64,000 nt of DNA from an uncultured Piscinibacter sp. (lineage in GTDB: Bacteria; Pseudomonadota; Gammaproteobacteria; Burkholderiales; Burkholderiaceae_C), in contig NZ_CALFYO010000032.1 of the NCBI RefSeq assembly GCF_937952055.1, forward strand, positions 62,001 through 126,000, given 5' to 3'. The stretch's first letter is position 1. Each line of letters opens with the position of its first letter. The position numbers were made by a program, and so were the translations under genes. Below the pieces are notes generated by a model. The model did not search any database, was not told the DNA's origin, and saw only the letters and a program-made list of their open reading frames with translations. Shown here piece by piece: positions 16,212 through 24,996 of the stretch.

Positions 16212-16715
16212 TCAGTCCTCGGCGCCCGGAATCCCTGCCGCGAACCAGGGTTGCAAGCCGGCGGTACCGCGGATCAGCAGCACCGGGCTCAGGCAGGGGC
16301 TGGGCGGCGTCGCACCGAGCTTGCCCTTGATGACGAGGTTGCCGGCCAGGTCGAGATCGACGATCGGCGAGTGGTGCGCGACACCGCTGCAGAACAAGGT
16401 GGCGAACACCTGCCCCACGCTGCCGCGCGTGCCGATCGCGTTGCTGCCCGTGAACGGCAGGCCGCTGCCCTTGGCCGAGATGCTGCCGTCGGGATCGATC
16501 TCCGCGCGCAGCTTGCGCAGGATCCAGCCGCGGCCGCCCGGCGGCACGCCGAGCACGGCGTTTTCCACCGGTTCCTTCTGTTTGGTGATGGGGTCGGTCA
16601 CGAAGCCGGCCACCGGGTCGACACCGATCGCGCCGCTGAACTGCACGAGAGGGTCCGAGGCCTGAACGGTGCCGGCGGCGAGCGCAGCGAGGGCGACAAG
16701 GGCGATCTTCTTCAT
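16212..16715 (-). CDS. exported hypothetical protein
   Basis: The protein has 167 residues with a clean Sec signal peptide (MKKIALVALAALAAGTVQA, cleavage near residue 19). The mature part is rich in Gly and Val, with one PVENAVLGVPPGGRGWILRK segment and two or three cysteines (FCSGVAHH, SPCLSP). No domain is recognised. The start at 16715 has a GGGAG site; an upstream ATG at 16784 would bury the signal peptide. It converges on proC with an 17-base gap and is divergent from the glutamate dehydrogenase gene. Confidence 0.75.
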   Translation of the reverse strand: MKKIALVALAALAAGTVQASDPLVQFSGAIGVDPVAGFVTDPITKQKEPVENAVLGVPPGGRGWILRKLRAEIDPDGSISAKGSGLPFTGSNAIGTRGSVGQVFATLFCSGVAHHSPIVDLDLAGNLVIKGKLGATPPSPCLSPVLLIRGTAGLQPWFAAGIPGAED

Positions 16716-16947
16716 GCGGGTCTCCCGATGTGGGATGGGCGCGGCGGGCCGCCGCGTGCATCGTGTTCGGCAGCCTGGCGTCACTCATTCCGCGCTCTTT
16801 CATGCCCGCCTCGGCGTGAGCCATGCAAACCCGGCATGACGAACGGTGAAAAACTCGGGGCGGTCGCGCCTACAGTCTCGGCGCATGCAGCCGGTCACCC
16901 CACGAGCGCGGCCGGCGTGAGCATGCAGAACCTTGGAGACATCGAGC

Positions 16948-18225
16948 ATGAGCGAGAGCAGCCTGTCCTACGTCACCCACCACGCCCACGGCGCCTGGCA
17001 GACCTACCTGTCCCAGGTCGACCGCGTCGTTCCCTACCTCGGCCACCTGGCGCGCTGGGTCGAGACGCTCAAGCGCCCGAAGCGGGCGCTGATCGTCGAC
17101 GTGCCGATCGAGCTGGACGACGGCAACGTGGCGCACTTCGAGGGCTTCCGCGTGCAGCACAACCTGTCGCGCGGTCCCGGCAAGGGCGGCGTGCGCTACC
17201 ACCCGGACGTGACGCTGGAGGAGGTGATGGCGCTGGCGGCATGGATGAGCATCAAGAACGCCGCCGTCAACCTGCCCTATGGCGGTGCCAAGGGCGGCAT
17301 CCGCGTCGACCCCAAGCTGCTCTCGGTGAAGGAGCTCGAGCGCATGACGCGCCGCTACACCAGCGAGATCGGCATCATCATCGGCCCGCAACAGGACATC
17401 CCGGCGCCCGACGTGAACACCAACCCGCAGATCATGGCGTGGATGATGGACACCTACTCGATGAACACCGGCACCACCGCCACGGGCGTGGTCACCGGCA
17501 AGCCGATCCACCTCGGGGGTTCGCTGGGACGCGTCAAGGCCACCGGCCGCGGCGTGTTCGTCACTGGCCGCGAGGCGGCGCGACGTCTCGGGCTGGAACT
17601 GGACGGTGCACGTGTCGTGGTGCAGGGCTTCGGCAACGTGGGCTCGGCGGCGGCCGAACTGTTCGCACAGGCCGGCGCGAAGATCGTCGCCATCCAGGAC
17701 CACAGCGGCACCATCTTCAACGACCGCGGCATCGACATGGCCGAACTGATGCCCACGCTCAAGCAGTACGGTGGCGTGGGCGACTTCAAGGGCGCGGACC
17801 GCATCGACAACGAGTCGTTCTGGGACGTGAAGTGCGACATCCTCGTGCCCGCCGCGCTGGAGGGCCAGATCACGCCCGAGCGTGCCACGCGCACCACCGC
17901 CAAGCTGGTGCTCGAAGGCGCCAACGGCCCGACGCTGCCGGAGGCCGACGACATCCTCGCCGAGCGCGGCATCCTCGTCGTGCCCGACGTGATCTGCAAC
18001 GCCGGCGGCGTGACGGTCAGCTACTTCGAATGGGTGCAGGACTTCAGCTCGTTCTTCTGGACCGAGGACGAGATCAACCTGCGCCTGGACAAGATCATGG
18101 TCGGCGCGCTCAAGCGCATCTGGGACACCGCCGACAGGCACAAGATCACGCTGCGCACCGCCACCTTCGCGGTGGCCTGCGAGCGCATCCTGACGGCGCG
18201 CGAAGAGCGCGGGCTCTATCCCTGA
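16948..18225 (+). CDS. gdhA: Glu/Leu/Phe/Val-family glutamate dehydrogenase
   Basis: The protein has 425 residues, the length of hexameric bacterial GDH (RocG/GudB-like). The substrate domain contains GPGKGGVRYHPDV and the catalytic-lysine block PYGGAKGGIRVDP. The NAD(P) domain contains VVVQGFGNVGSAAAELFAQAG, and NAGGVTVSYFEWVQD ends the fold. It interconverts glutamate and 2-oxoglutarate plus ammonia. ATG 16948 is preceded by TTGGAGAC; the TTG at 16933 is part of that site and not the start. Together with putA it would carry proline carbon to the TCA cycle. Cofactor preference is not decided. Confidence 0.95.
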   Translation: MSESSLSYVTHHAHGAWQTYLSQVDRVVPYLGHLARWVETLKRPKRALIVDVPIELDDGNVAHFEGFRVQHNLSRGPGKGGVRYHPDVTLEEVMALAAWMSIKNAAVNLPYGGAKGGIRVDPKLLSVKELERMTRRYTSEIGIIIGPQQDIPAPDVNTNPQIMAWMMDTYSMNTGTTATGVVTGKPIHLGGSLGRVKATGRGVFVTGREAARRLGLELDGARVVVQGFGNVGSAAAELFAQAGAKIVAIQDHSGTIFNDRGIDMAELMPTLKQYGGVGDFKGADRIDNESFWDVKCDILVPAALEGQITPERATRTTAKLVLEGANGPTLPEADDILAERGILVVPDVICNAGGVTVSYFEWVQDFSSFFWTEDEINLRLDKIMVGALKRIWDTADRHKITLRTATFAVACERILTAREERGLYP

Positions 18226-18409
18226 GTCCTTCCGTCGGCTGGCAGGGGCTCGGCCGTTGACATTCGTTCACCGATATGAAGCGCGGCGGGGGCGAGAAGT
18301 TGATCGGACTCAACGCCGGGCTCAGGGTTTCCACTCAGCATGACCTTTCAGGTCTGCCGGCTTGCGTTGGTGAGCCTGAGCGAGTGTCGAAAACCAAGGA
18401 GAACCAGCA

Positions 18410-18901
18410 ATGACGGCAAGAAGAGTACTTCCCTGGCTGATGGCCGGCGCCCTGGCGGCATCGGCGGCCATGGCCGCGGACCAGGCGCGCGACCGTGATC
18501 GCGACCAGACGCGCGACACGACCGCGGACCAGACGCGAGACCAGGACCGCACGCGCGACCAGACCCGCGACCAGGACCGCACGCGCGACCAGACCCGCGA
18601 CCGCGACATCTACGGCTACAGCCTGATGACGGAGCAGGAGCGCAATGAGTACCGCAACCGCATGCGCGCGGCCAAGACGGCCCAGGAGCAGGAGCAGGTT
18701 CGCGCCGAGCACCACGAGCGCATGAAGGCGCGCGCCAAGGAGCGTGGCGTGACGTTGCCGGATGCGCAGCCCGCAGGGCGTGGTCCGGGTTCCGGTGCCG
18801 GCAGGGGTGCCGGCGGAGGCGCTGGGGGCGCTGGGGGCGGCGGTGGTGGCGGCGGTGGCGGTGGCGGCGGCGGTGGCGGCGGCGGCGGCGGCGGCAAGTG
18901 A
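18410..18901 (+). CDS. exported low-complexity RDQTRDQ-repeat protein with polyglycine tail
   Basis: The protein has 163 residues in four parts. A signal peptide comes first (cleavage after AAMA near residue 23). A charged repeat region follows, built from DQTRDQDRTR units (residues 24-64). Then comes a conserved-looking block, YGYSLMTEQERNEYRNRMRA through AKERGVTLPDAQ (about 67-120). The tail of about 40 residues is almost pure glycine. The YG..LMT..ER.EYR.RM block followed by E..RAEHHERM is, as I remember it, widespread in exported proteobacterial proteins of unknown role. AAGGAGAACCAGCA precedes the ATG. The function is unknown. A second protein with a related repeat and tail lies at 25687-26070. 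Confidence 0.75.
   Translation: MTARRVLPWLMAGALAASAAMAADQARDRDRDQTRDTTADQTRDQDRTRDQTRDQDRTRDQTRDRDIYGYSLMTEQERNEYRNRMRAAKTAQEQEQVRAEHHERMKARAKERGVTLPDAQPAGRGPGSGAGRGAGGGAGGAGGGGGGGGGGGGGGGGGGGGGK
18541..18600 (+). repeat. perfect 30-bp tandem duplication inside the RDQTRDQ gene
   Basis: Bases 18541-18570 and 18571-18600 are identical, encoding two copies of a ten-residue DQDRTRDQTR unit. The copies are identical at the DNA level, not only in protein. This points to recent slippage or duplication and to likely length variation between strains. Confidence 0.9.
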
Positions 18902-19298
18902 GCCGGTGACGCCTCGATCCAGCGGGCCGGCCGATCAGTTCGAGTCCGGCCCGCAGCGCGCTGGGTGAGACGAGTGGCTTGGCTGGCGGCGCAGCGCCGC
19001 TGCTCGTGCTCGACGGGCCCTTCGCTCTGAAACTCCGAGAGCAGGCGCGATCTGCTGGGCCGGTGCCCATCCGATCGGGCCAGGCGCGCGCGCGAGGCGG
19101 CCGCGTCGATCGGTCGCCCCAGACAGTGTGCCGGTTCTTGAGCCAACGCACCCAGCATGCGGTCAGCACGCTCGCCGCGCGACGCCGACAGGCGGGTGTT
19201 GATCGTTCTCAACAGGACAGGGCGCAGCGCCGTCCACACTTGAATGCCATATGCCAGTAGGGGTATATGCCGATCCGGACGGAGTGGGGGAGCGTGCC
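18902..19298. other. non-coding stretch upstream of the JDVT-CTERM protein
   Basis: This is about 400 bases with no convincing gene. Frames that cross it have arginine/proline-rich shadow composition and no ribosome-binding site. ATATGCC is repeated at 19249-19255 and 19265-19271, just before the next gene, with GGGGTA between. A partly similar CAACTGGGTATGAG occurs at 22204-22217, upstream of the fibronectin lipoprotein. These may be regulator sites, but that is only a hint. Confidence 0.4.
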
Positions 19299-21596
19299 TT
19301 GAGGACAAGCGGCAAGGTGGGGCTGGTCGCCGCGGCCATGGCCGCAGTGGCGGCGTCTTACGCGGCGACGGTGCTGCAGCGCGGCGCGGCAGTGAACGTG
19401 AGCCAGACGCCCTCGCCCACCGAGAAGGCGAAGGTCGTGAGACTGGCGTATCAGGATGGTGCCCAGTTCAAGAAGGCGTGGCTGTTCACCTATGGCGACG
19501 GCCCGGTCGGCCGGCAGAACGTCTTCGTCAAGTACTCCTTCGACGAAGGCGCCACCTGGTCCGCGCCGGTGCTGCTCTCGCGCGACGCTGCGAACGGCGC
19601 CACGGGCGGGCAGTCGATCCTCACGAAGGATGCGCTGATGTTCGTGGCGGACAACGACAAGCCGAACATCTTCGCGCCGCCGGTCACCTCGGGCCCGCAT
19701 GCGGTGGTCACCTGGGCCAGCGGCTACTGCCCGGAGAACCCTGCGGCCACCAACAATGCGGGCTCGTACAGCAGCGCGCTGCAGGGCGCCGGCGACCTGA
19801 ACGAAGACGGCCAGCCGGACCGGCCGTTCAACTGCGTGTGGACCGCCACGACCACCGATCCGTCGCTCGCGACCTGGGACGTGCAGCAGATCACCAATGG
19901 CGAGCGCGACGCCATCGGCGAGGTGGTCAACGGCAACGCGACCGGCACCGCCTTCGCGCTCGCCTGGCAGGAGGATCCCGCCGGCCTGCGGCCGGGCGAG
20001 GCCGAAGGCCCGGGGGATGGCGGCAGCGGCGCCACCGTGCACGGCGGCACCAACATCTGGTACACCCACGCGCCGACGCCGGACGGCGCGACCTTCCGAG
20101 CCAACGTCGCGAAGGTCAGCGACAACAACACGCTCGGCACCGGGCAACCGGGCGCCTCGCGGCCGAACCTGCAGATCAGCGGCGGCACGGCCGTCCTGGC
20201 CTACGAAGAGACGGCCTGCCCGGGCAGCTCGGGCGGCAAGTGCATCGTCTACCACTCGTTCCCGTTCGCGAAACACGACACCGACGCCAGCGGCACCATC
20301 CTCAGCGACGTGACGCGCACCGCGCGGCGCGTGCGTTTCGTGCTGCAGGGCGCCACCGCGGCGGGAACCTCCAACCTGCGCACCGTGGTGCTGTGGCGCG
20401 AGTCGCCGACCGTGGCGCCGGGCGCGCCGGCGGACATCGTCATCCGTCGTGGACTCGTCGACCCCGTGGCTCGACCCGGCTCCACCGGATACCTCGCCAG
20501 CGACATCCTGGCCGACACGCCGCAGCAGATGACGAACCTGGCCGCCTCGGGCGGCAACGCCAATGCGCACCGGGCCATCGTGCGCGGCGGCCTGGTCGTG
20601 CTGGCCTACGACCAGACGCCCGACATGGTGGGCGCCGATCCGGATCGGACCGCCACGCCGACGGCCAACTACAACCTCTTCGTCACGCGCTCCACCACCG
20701 ACGGAAGCCCGGGCAGCTGGAGCGTGCCGCTGAACCTGTCGCAGATCGCCTCGCCGGCGCATCGCGTGGTCGAGCCTCGTCTGGTGCCGACGCCAGGGAC
20801 CATCGTCAACCCGCTCACCGGCATGGCCGACGCGGGGGACACGCAGGACACCAACGTGCTCTATGTCGCCTTCGCGACCGAAAGCAACTCGCCGGCGGGC
20901 ACGTCGGGACGCGTCTACCTGTCGCGCTCGAGCGATCAGGGCGCCAGCTTCGAGCCGTTCGTGCCGGTGTCCGACGACACGGCCGGCCAGTCGGAAGCGC
21001 AGTTGCGTGCCTCGCCCGACGGCACGTCGGTCAGCGTGCTGTGGATGGCCGAGCAGACGAGCGGCGACGTCGACACCAAGGATGCGATGTTCACGACGGT
21101 CGCGTCGGTGCAGGTTCCCGACCTGAATCTTGGCGCGACCGGCGTCTCGTTCGAGGAGGAAAGGCGGGGTGCCGTCACGCTGACGATCCTCAACGAAGGC
21201 ACCGGAGCCGCACGCAACGTGGCGCTCAGCGGATCGGTGCCCGCCGAGCTGACGCCGGTGTCCATCACCGGCCTGAGTGGGTGCGCCATCAGCGGCGCGA
21301 CGTTCAGTTGCGCCATCCCGGAGCTCCTGGCTGGACAGAGCGTGCAGATCGCGTTGAAGGTGAGCGGCTTCATCGAGGGGAGCTACTCCATCGACGCGGC
21401 GGTGAGCAGCGACGGCGTTGAGTTCGACCTGGCGGACAACCAGACGACGGCGACCGTGACCGTGACCCATAACGGCAGCGGTTGCACGATGGCGCGCGGC
21501 GACACCCCGTTCGACCCGAGCCTGCCCCTGCTCGCGGCGCTTGGCCTGGCGGGGCTGGCGTTGCGGCGCGTGGGTGCAAGCCGGTCACCTCCCTGA
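19299..21596 (+). CDS. large exported protein with JDVT-CTERM-like sorting tail
   Basis: The protein has 765 residues from a TTG start at 19299, which has a GGGGGAG site six bases upstream. An in-frame ATG at 19251 has no such site. An N-terminal hydrophobic segment (VGLVAAAMAAVAASYAA) serves as signal or anchor. The body (to about residue 600) has sialidase-like propeller repeats of the type YSFDEGATWSAPVLL and YLSRSSDQGASFEPFVPVS. A CARDB/DUF11-like beta domain follows. The tail, GCTMARGDTPF DPSLPLLAALG and then LRR, has Cys, acidic-Pro turn, hydrophobic helix and arginines in the order of JDVT-CTERM sorting signals. The overall plan resembles the choice-of-anchor O family. The adjacent intramembrane protease supports this reading. 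Confidence 0.75.
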   Translation: MRTSGKVGLVAAAMAAVAASYAATVLQRGAAVNVSQTPSPTEKAKVVRLAYQDGAQFKKAWLFTYGDGPVGRQNVFVKYSFDEGATWSAPVLLSRDAANGATGGQSILTKDALMFVADNDKPNIFAPPVTSGPHAVVTWASGYCPENPAATNNAGSYSSALQGAGDLNEDGQPDRPFNCVWTATTTDPSLATWDVQQITNGERDAIGEVVNGNATGTAFALAWQEDPAGLRPGEAEGPGDGGSGATVHGGTNIWYTHAPTPDGATFRANVAKVSDNNTLGTGQPGASRPNLQISGGTAVLAYEETACPGSSGGKCIVYHSFPFAKHDTDASGTILSDVTRTARRVRFVLQGATAAGTSNLRTVVLWRESPTVAPGAPADIVIRRGLVDPVARPGSTGYLASDILADTPQQMTNLAASGGNANAHRAIVRGGLVVLAYDQTPDMVGADPDRTATPTANYNLFVTRSTTDGSPGSWSVPLNLSQIASPAHRVVEPRLVPTPGTIVNPLTGMADAGDTQDTNVLYVAFATESNSPAGTSGRVYLSRSSDQGASFEPFVPVSDDTAGQSEAQLRASPDGTSVSVLWMAEQTSGDVDTKDAMFTTVASVQVPDLNLGATGVSFEEERRGAVTLTILNEGTGAARNVALSGSVPAELTPVSITGLSGCAISGATFSCAIPELLAGQSVQIALKVSGFIEGSYSIDAAVSSDGVEFDLADNQTTATVTVTHNGSGCTMARGDTPFDPSLPLLAALGLAGLALRRVGASRSPP

Positions 21597-21647
21597 CGCG
21601 GGCATCCCACGACGCGGCCGTCTTCGTGCGGCGAAGGCAGGAGACGC

Positions 21648-22127
21648 ATGAGTTCCAGGGCCGAGGAGTGCGGCTTGGCGCGGCCACCCGCGGGTTGGTG
21701 GGCCTGTGTGGCTGACGCCCATGCGCTTGGCGCCTTGCTGCTCGCGCTGCCGGTCTGGGTGGCGCTCGGCCTGACCGTGGCCGATCGCATGCGCGCGCCG
21801 GTCGGCTGGGTCGGCTGGCTGTCGCTGGTGCTGGTGCAGCCGATCGCCGAGGAACTCGTCTTCCGTGGTGTGCTGCAGGGACAGTTGCTGCGGCTGAGCG
21901 CGGGTCGTCGGCTCGGCCCCGTCACCTGGGCGAACCTCGTCGTGACGGCTGGCTTCGTCGCGTTGCACATGCCGGCCCAGCCACCCGGCTGGGCGCTGGC
22001 GGTGGTGGTTCCGTCGCTGGTGTTCGGTCACCTGCGCGATCGCCTGGGCAGTGTCTGGCCGGCCGTGCTGGCGCATGCCGTCTACAACGCCGGCTTCGGC
22101 CTCGTGGCCTGGTGGGCGCACGGCTGA
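21648..22127 (+). CDS. mrtJ: CPBP-family intramembrane protease, probable MrtJ of a JDVT-CTERM system
   Basis: This is a 159-residue polytopic protein with about four membrane helices. The CPBP (Abi/CAAX-protease-like) motifs are present: EELVFRGVLQG (EExxxR), a histidine in ALHMPAQPP, and HAVYN near the C terminus. The family are glutamic intramembrane proteases. Short members beside a JDVT-CTERM protein are annotated as MrtJ, thought to cleave or process the sorting tail. It starts 51 bases after the JDVT-CTERM protein gene, with AGGAGACGC before the ATG, and is probably co-transcribed. The specific MrtJ call depends on that pairing. Confidence 0.75.
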   Translation: MSSRAEECGLARPPAGWWACVADAHALGALLLALPVWVALGLTVADRMRAPVGWVGWLSLVLVQPIAEELVFRGVLQGQLLRLSAGRRLGPVTWANLVVTAGFVALHMPAQPPGWALAVVVPSLVFGHLRDRLGSVWPAVLAHAVYNAGFGLVAWWAHG

Positions 22128-22320
22128 GTGTGGTTCGGCCGCATCGGCCGCCGCGCAATCCGGGCCAGCAGGCGACACGGACCAACAATCGTTGATGGTA
22201 CTCAACTGGGTATGAGGGACCGAGGCACAGCATGCATGCATCCCGTGTCGCCAGCAGGCGGGCCAGCGGCCGTCGTGCATGGCGGCGCCATGAGCCAAAC
22301 CCAACCCAGAGGAGTACGAA

Positions 22321-24135
22321 ATGTTGGAGAGGTGGATCGATCGAACTCGAAGGTTCTCGATCTGGGGGTTCATCGCGATGGTGACCCTCGGATTCCTGTC
22401 GGCCTGTGGCGGCGGTGACGACGTGCCCGGCGCCCCGTCGCAACTCGCCGGCGTGGCGGGAGACGGGCAGGCCACGCTGACCTGGACGGCGGCGTCGGAT
22501 GCCGACAGCTACAACCTGTACTGGTCCAACACCGCCGGGGTGACGCCGCACACGGGCACGAAGATCGCGGGCGTGACGTCGCCGTACGATCACACCGGCC
22601 TGACCAACGGGCTGACCTACTACTACGTGGTGACGGCCAGCAACGGCGAGGGCGAGGGCAGCCCCTCGAACGAGGCGTCGGTGACGCTTGCGCCGAGCGC
22701 GCCGACCACCTTGTCGGCCGTGTCGGGCGACCATCAGGTCACCGTCGACTGGCGAGGCACGCTGGGCACCACCTCGCACAACCTGTACTGGTCCAACTCG
22801 CCCGGCGTGACGCCGGGGACGGGCACCAAGATCGAAGGCGTCACGGCCCCCTTCGTGCACACCGGACTGACCAACGGCTCGACGTACTACTACGTCGTCA
22901 CCGGCGTCGGCGCCGGCGGCGAGAGCCTGGCCTCCGAACAGGTTTCGGCCATGCCGCAGGTGCCGGTGCCCGGCGCGCCGCAGTCGCTGGCCGCGGTGCT
23001 GACCCCGGAGACGACCAAGTCGGTCACGCTGCAATGGTCGCCGCCCCTGCCGCCGACCGACCCGGCCGACGTGCTGTCCTACAACCTGTACCGCAGCACC
23101 ACGCCGGGCATCGACGTGAGCACGGCGGACAAGTTCGAAGGCGTGGTCTCGCCGCACATCGACGTGGTGCCGGCCGGCCAGGTGACCTACTACTACGTGG
23201 TGACGGCGGTCACCGCCGGTGGTGAAGGTCCGGTCTCGGCCGAGGTGTCGGCCACGCCGCGCGGGTCGCCCGGCACGGGCGGCGGCGGGGGTGGGGACAC
23301 CGGCTTCGGCAACAACCTGTCGACGCCGCTGGTCTTCGCCGACGGCATCGGCCTGCTGGGCGGCGTGATCACCGGGACCGACCACACCGACCTGGCCACC
23401 GGATTGCGTCCGACGGCCACCGACGTGACCGACCCGTTCCCCTACTTCAACGTCGCGGACATCCATACCGTGGGAGGCGTGGACTACTATCAGCAGCAGA
23501 CCTCCAGCACCTGGCAGGCGAGCTGGCTCAACGGCAAGGCCGCGACGCAGAACGTCGAGGTGGACTGGGGTGACAACCTGACCAGCGCTGCGCTGTCGCC
23601 CAACCAGGTGATCCGCGTCGAGACGGTGCTGCGCCAGTACCCGGGCGGCACCTCGTGGCCGGCGACCGAAACCATGCTGGCCTATCCGATGACGTTCCTG
23701 TACGGGCAGGGCATCAACGAGATGCAGGGCACGGTCGGGACCACCGTCGACGCGACCGAGCGTCGCGTCTACACGGTGACGGCGCGCCTGAAGATCCAGA
23801 AGCTCGTCAACGGCGTGCCGACGGACCATGCCTGCGGATTCAACGGCTCGATCGCCGAAGGCCTCGCGGTGCCGGACGGTTCGCAGGTGCCGAAGTACTC
23901 GTCGGAGATCAACGTCGGCGGCAGCCTGACCTACGGCTTCAACTGGCGCCTCAACCAGTGCACGGCGGGCGACAAGGCCGGGACCTACCGCATCACCTTC
24001 TCGCTGGACGACACGGCGACGGTGGGCGGCACGGACTACACCAACAACGTGCTGCTCGAGAGCCTGCATTCGTCGGAGACGACCTCGACGCTGGTCGACA
24101 GCAAGACGACCTACATCGACATTGGCGTGAACTGA
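22321..24135 (+). CDS. lipoprotein with three fibronectin type III domains
   Basis: The protein has 604 residues. The signal ends in the lipobox FLSAC, with Cys near residue 29 followed by GGGDD. Three FnIII-like modules (about residues 35-120, 125-215 and 220-315) each contain SYNLY(W/R)S and TYYYVVT. A GTGGGGGG linker leads to a C-terminal beta-rich domain of about 270 residues that I do not recognise. It has ITGTDHTDLATGLRPT and paired cysteines (HACGFNG, NQCTAG). It is probably surface-exposed and may bind carbohydrate or protein. AGAGGAGTACGAA precedes the ATG, and a clear terminator follows. It is likely its own transcript. Confidence 0.8.
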   Translation: MLERWIDRTRRFSIWGFIAMVTLGFLSACGGGDDVPGAPSQLAGVAGDGQATLTWTAASDADSYNLYWSNTAGVTPHTGTKIAGVTSPYDHTGLTNGLTYYYVVTASNGEGEGSPSNEASVTLAPSAPTTLSAVSGDHQVTVDWRGTLGTTSHNLYWSNSPGVTPGTGTKIEGVTAPFVHTGLTNGSTYYYVVTGVGAGGESLASEQVSAMPQVPVPGAPQSLAAVLTPETTKSVTLQWSPPLPPTDPADVLSYNLYRSTTPGIDVSTADKFEGVVSPHIDVVPAGQVTYYYVVTAVTAGGEGPVSAEVSATPRGSPGTGGGGGGDTGFGNNLSTPLVFADGIGLLGGVITGTDHTDLATGLRPTATDVTDPFPYFNVADIHTVGGVDYYQQQTSSTWQASWLNGKAATQNVEVDWGDNLTSAALSPNQVIRVETVLRQYPGGTSWPATETMLAYPMTFLYGQGINEMQGTVGTTVDATERRVYTVTARLKIQKLVNGVPTDHACGFNGSIAEGLAVPDGSQVPKYSSEINVGGSLTYGFNWRLNQCTAGDKAGTYRITFSLDDTATVGGTDYTNNVLLESLHSSETTSTLVDSKTTYIDIGVN

Positions 24136-24156
24136 GTTCGAGCCTCGCTCGACGGC

Positions 24157-24186
24157 AAAGCCCGGCATCCAGCCGGGCTTTTTTTC
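24157..24186 (+). terminator. intrinsic terminator after the FnIII lipoprotein
   Basis: AAAGCCCGGC (24157-24166), loop ATCCA and GCCGGGCTTT (24172-24181) form a 10-bp perfect stem running into a T-tract at 24179-24185. It lies 21 bases after the stop codon. It separates this gene from the converging DUF2202 gene. Confidence 0.92.
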
Positions 24187-24246
24187 TTTGCGCGGGTGGC
24201 TGGGGTCATCCACCGCACATGATCGTGGGGCGAGGAAGCAGCAGGC

Positions 24247-24948
24247 TCAGCCGCCGCAAGTCTCGCGCGCCGAGTAGGCGATCGCGTCCCACTCCTCCTG
24301 GCTGATGACCTGCGCGACGTAGGTCACACCCTGGTCGAGCAGTGCACCGTTGAAGGCGCGCAGGTGGTTGCGCGAGCCGCACAGCAGGCTGTCGTAGACG
24401 CGCAGGATGTCGGATTCGTCGGTGACTTCCTTGCGTTCCTCGATGTCCTCGATGTCGGTTTCCTCGATCAGCGCGCCGACCTTGAGGCCCTCGATCAGGT
24501 TCGCGCTGCCGGCCGCCACCAGCGTGTCGTAGAGCGCCTGCAGCTCGGGATCCTCGAACACGCCCGCGGCCTTGCCGGCGGCCGGATCGTCGACGCCGTA
24601 CTTCGTCAGCAGCGCGAGGATGGCCTCGGTGTGCGTGGTCTCGCTCTCGGCGATGTTGGCGAAGGTCTGGTGGCCCCACAGCGCGAACATCGCGATGTAG
24701 ACGTCGTGTGCCAGCTTCTCCTCCTCGCGCATGAACTTCAGGCCGGCGATCTCGGCGGCCGACAGCACGCCGACGCTGCTCGACTGCGTCGCGGTGGGCG
24801 CCGCCGCCGTGCTCGTGTCGGTGACCGCGGTGGGGGTCGCGGTGTCGGCATCGCTGCCACCGCCACCGCCGCAGGCTGTGATCAGGGGGGCGAGCGCCGC
24901 GCCGCCGATGAGGGCGCCGACGTGGCGGAGGAACTGTTTGCGTTGCAT
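24247..24948 (-). CDS. DUF2202 ferritin-like lipoprotein
   Basis: The protein has 233 residues. The N terminus MQRKQFLRHVGALIGGAALA ends in the lipobox LITAC followed by GGGGG, so it is probably a lipoprotein; no twin arginine is present. The mature part from about residue 75 is the DUF2202 four-helix, ferritin-like domain. Repeated Glu/His ligand positions are visible: FMREEEKLAHDVY, ANIAESETTHTEAI and CGSRNHLRAF. The fold suggests a di-metal or redox role, but no reaction is established. The start at 24948 has an AAGGAAA site. It is followed upstream on the same strand by the DUF6515-like gene. Confidence 0.85.
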   Translation of the reverse strand: MQRKQFLRHVGALIGGAALAPLITACGGGGGSDADTATPTAVTDTSTAAAPTATQSSSVGVLSAAEIAGLKFMREEEKLAHDVYIAMFALWGHQTFANIAESETTHTEAILALLTKYGVDDPAAGKAAGVFEDPELQALYDTLVAAGSANLIEGLKVGALIEETDIEDIEERKEVTDESDILRVYDSLLCGSRNHLRAFNGALLDQGVTYVAQVISQEEWDAIAYSARETCGG

Positions 24949-24996
24949 GGTTTTCCTTTCGAGGAGGGCCGTGCGCGCTGTGCGCACGGCGCGGAG

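Noticed and set aside
15585..18260. A long plus-strand frame across proC, the converging exported protein and glutamate dehydrogenase
   Set aside because: It ignores gene boundaries and has shadow composition throughout. The true genes are in other frames.
18370..18402. GGTGAGCCTGAGCGAGTGTCGAAAACC, resembling dispersed intergenic repeats of some Burkholderiales
   Set aside because: The match to the remembered repeat is partial and no second copy is seen in the window.
22171..22252. Inverted repeat GGCGACACGG / CCGTGTCGCC upstream of the FnIII lipoprotein
   Set aside because: The arms are 62 bases apart and only 10 bp long in GC-rich DNA, so chance is likely. No recombinase or terminator features are nearby.
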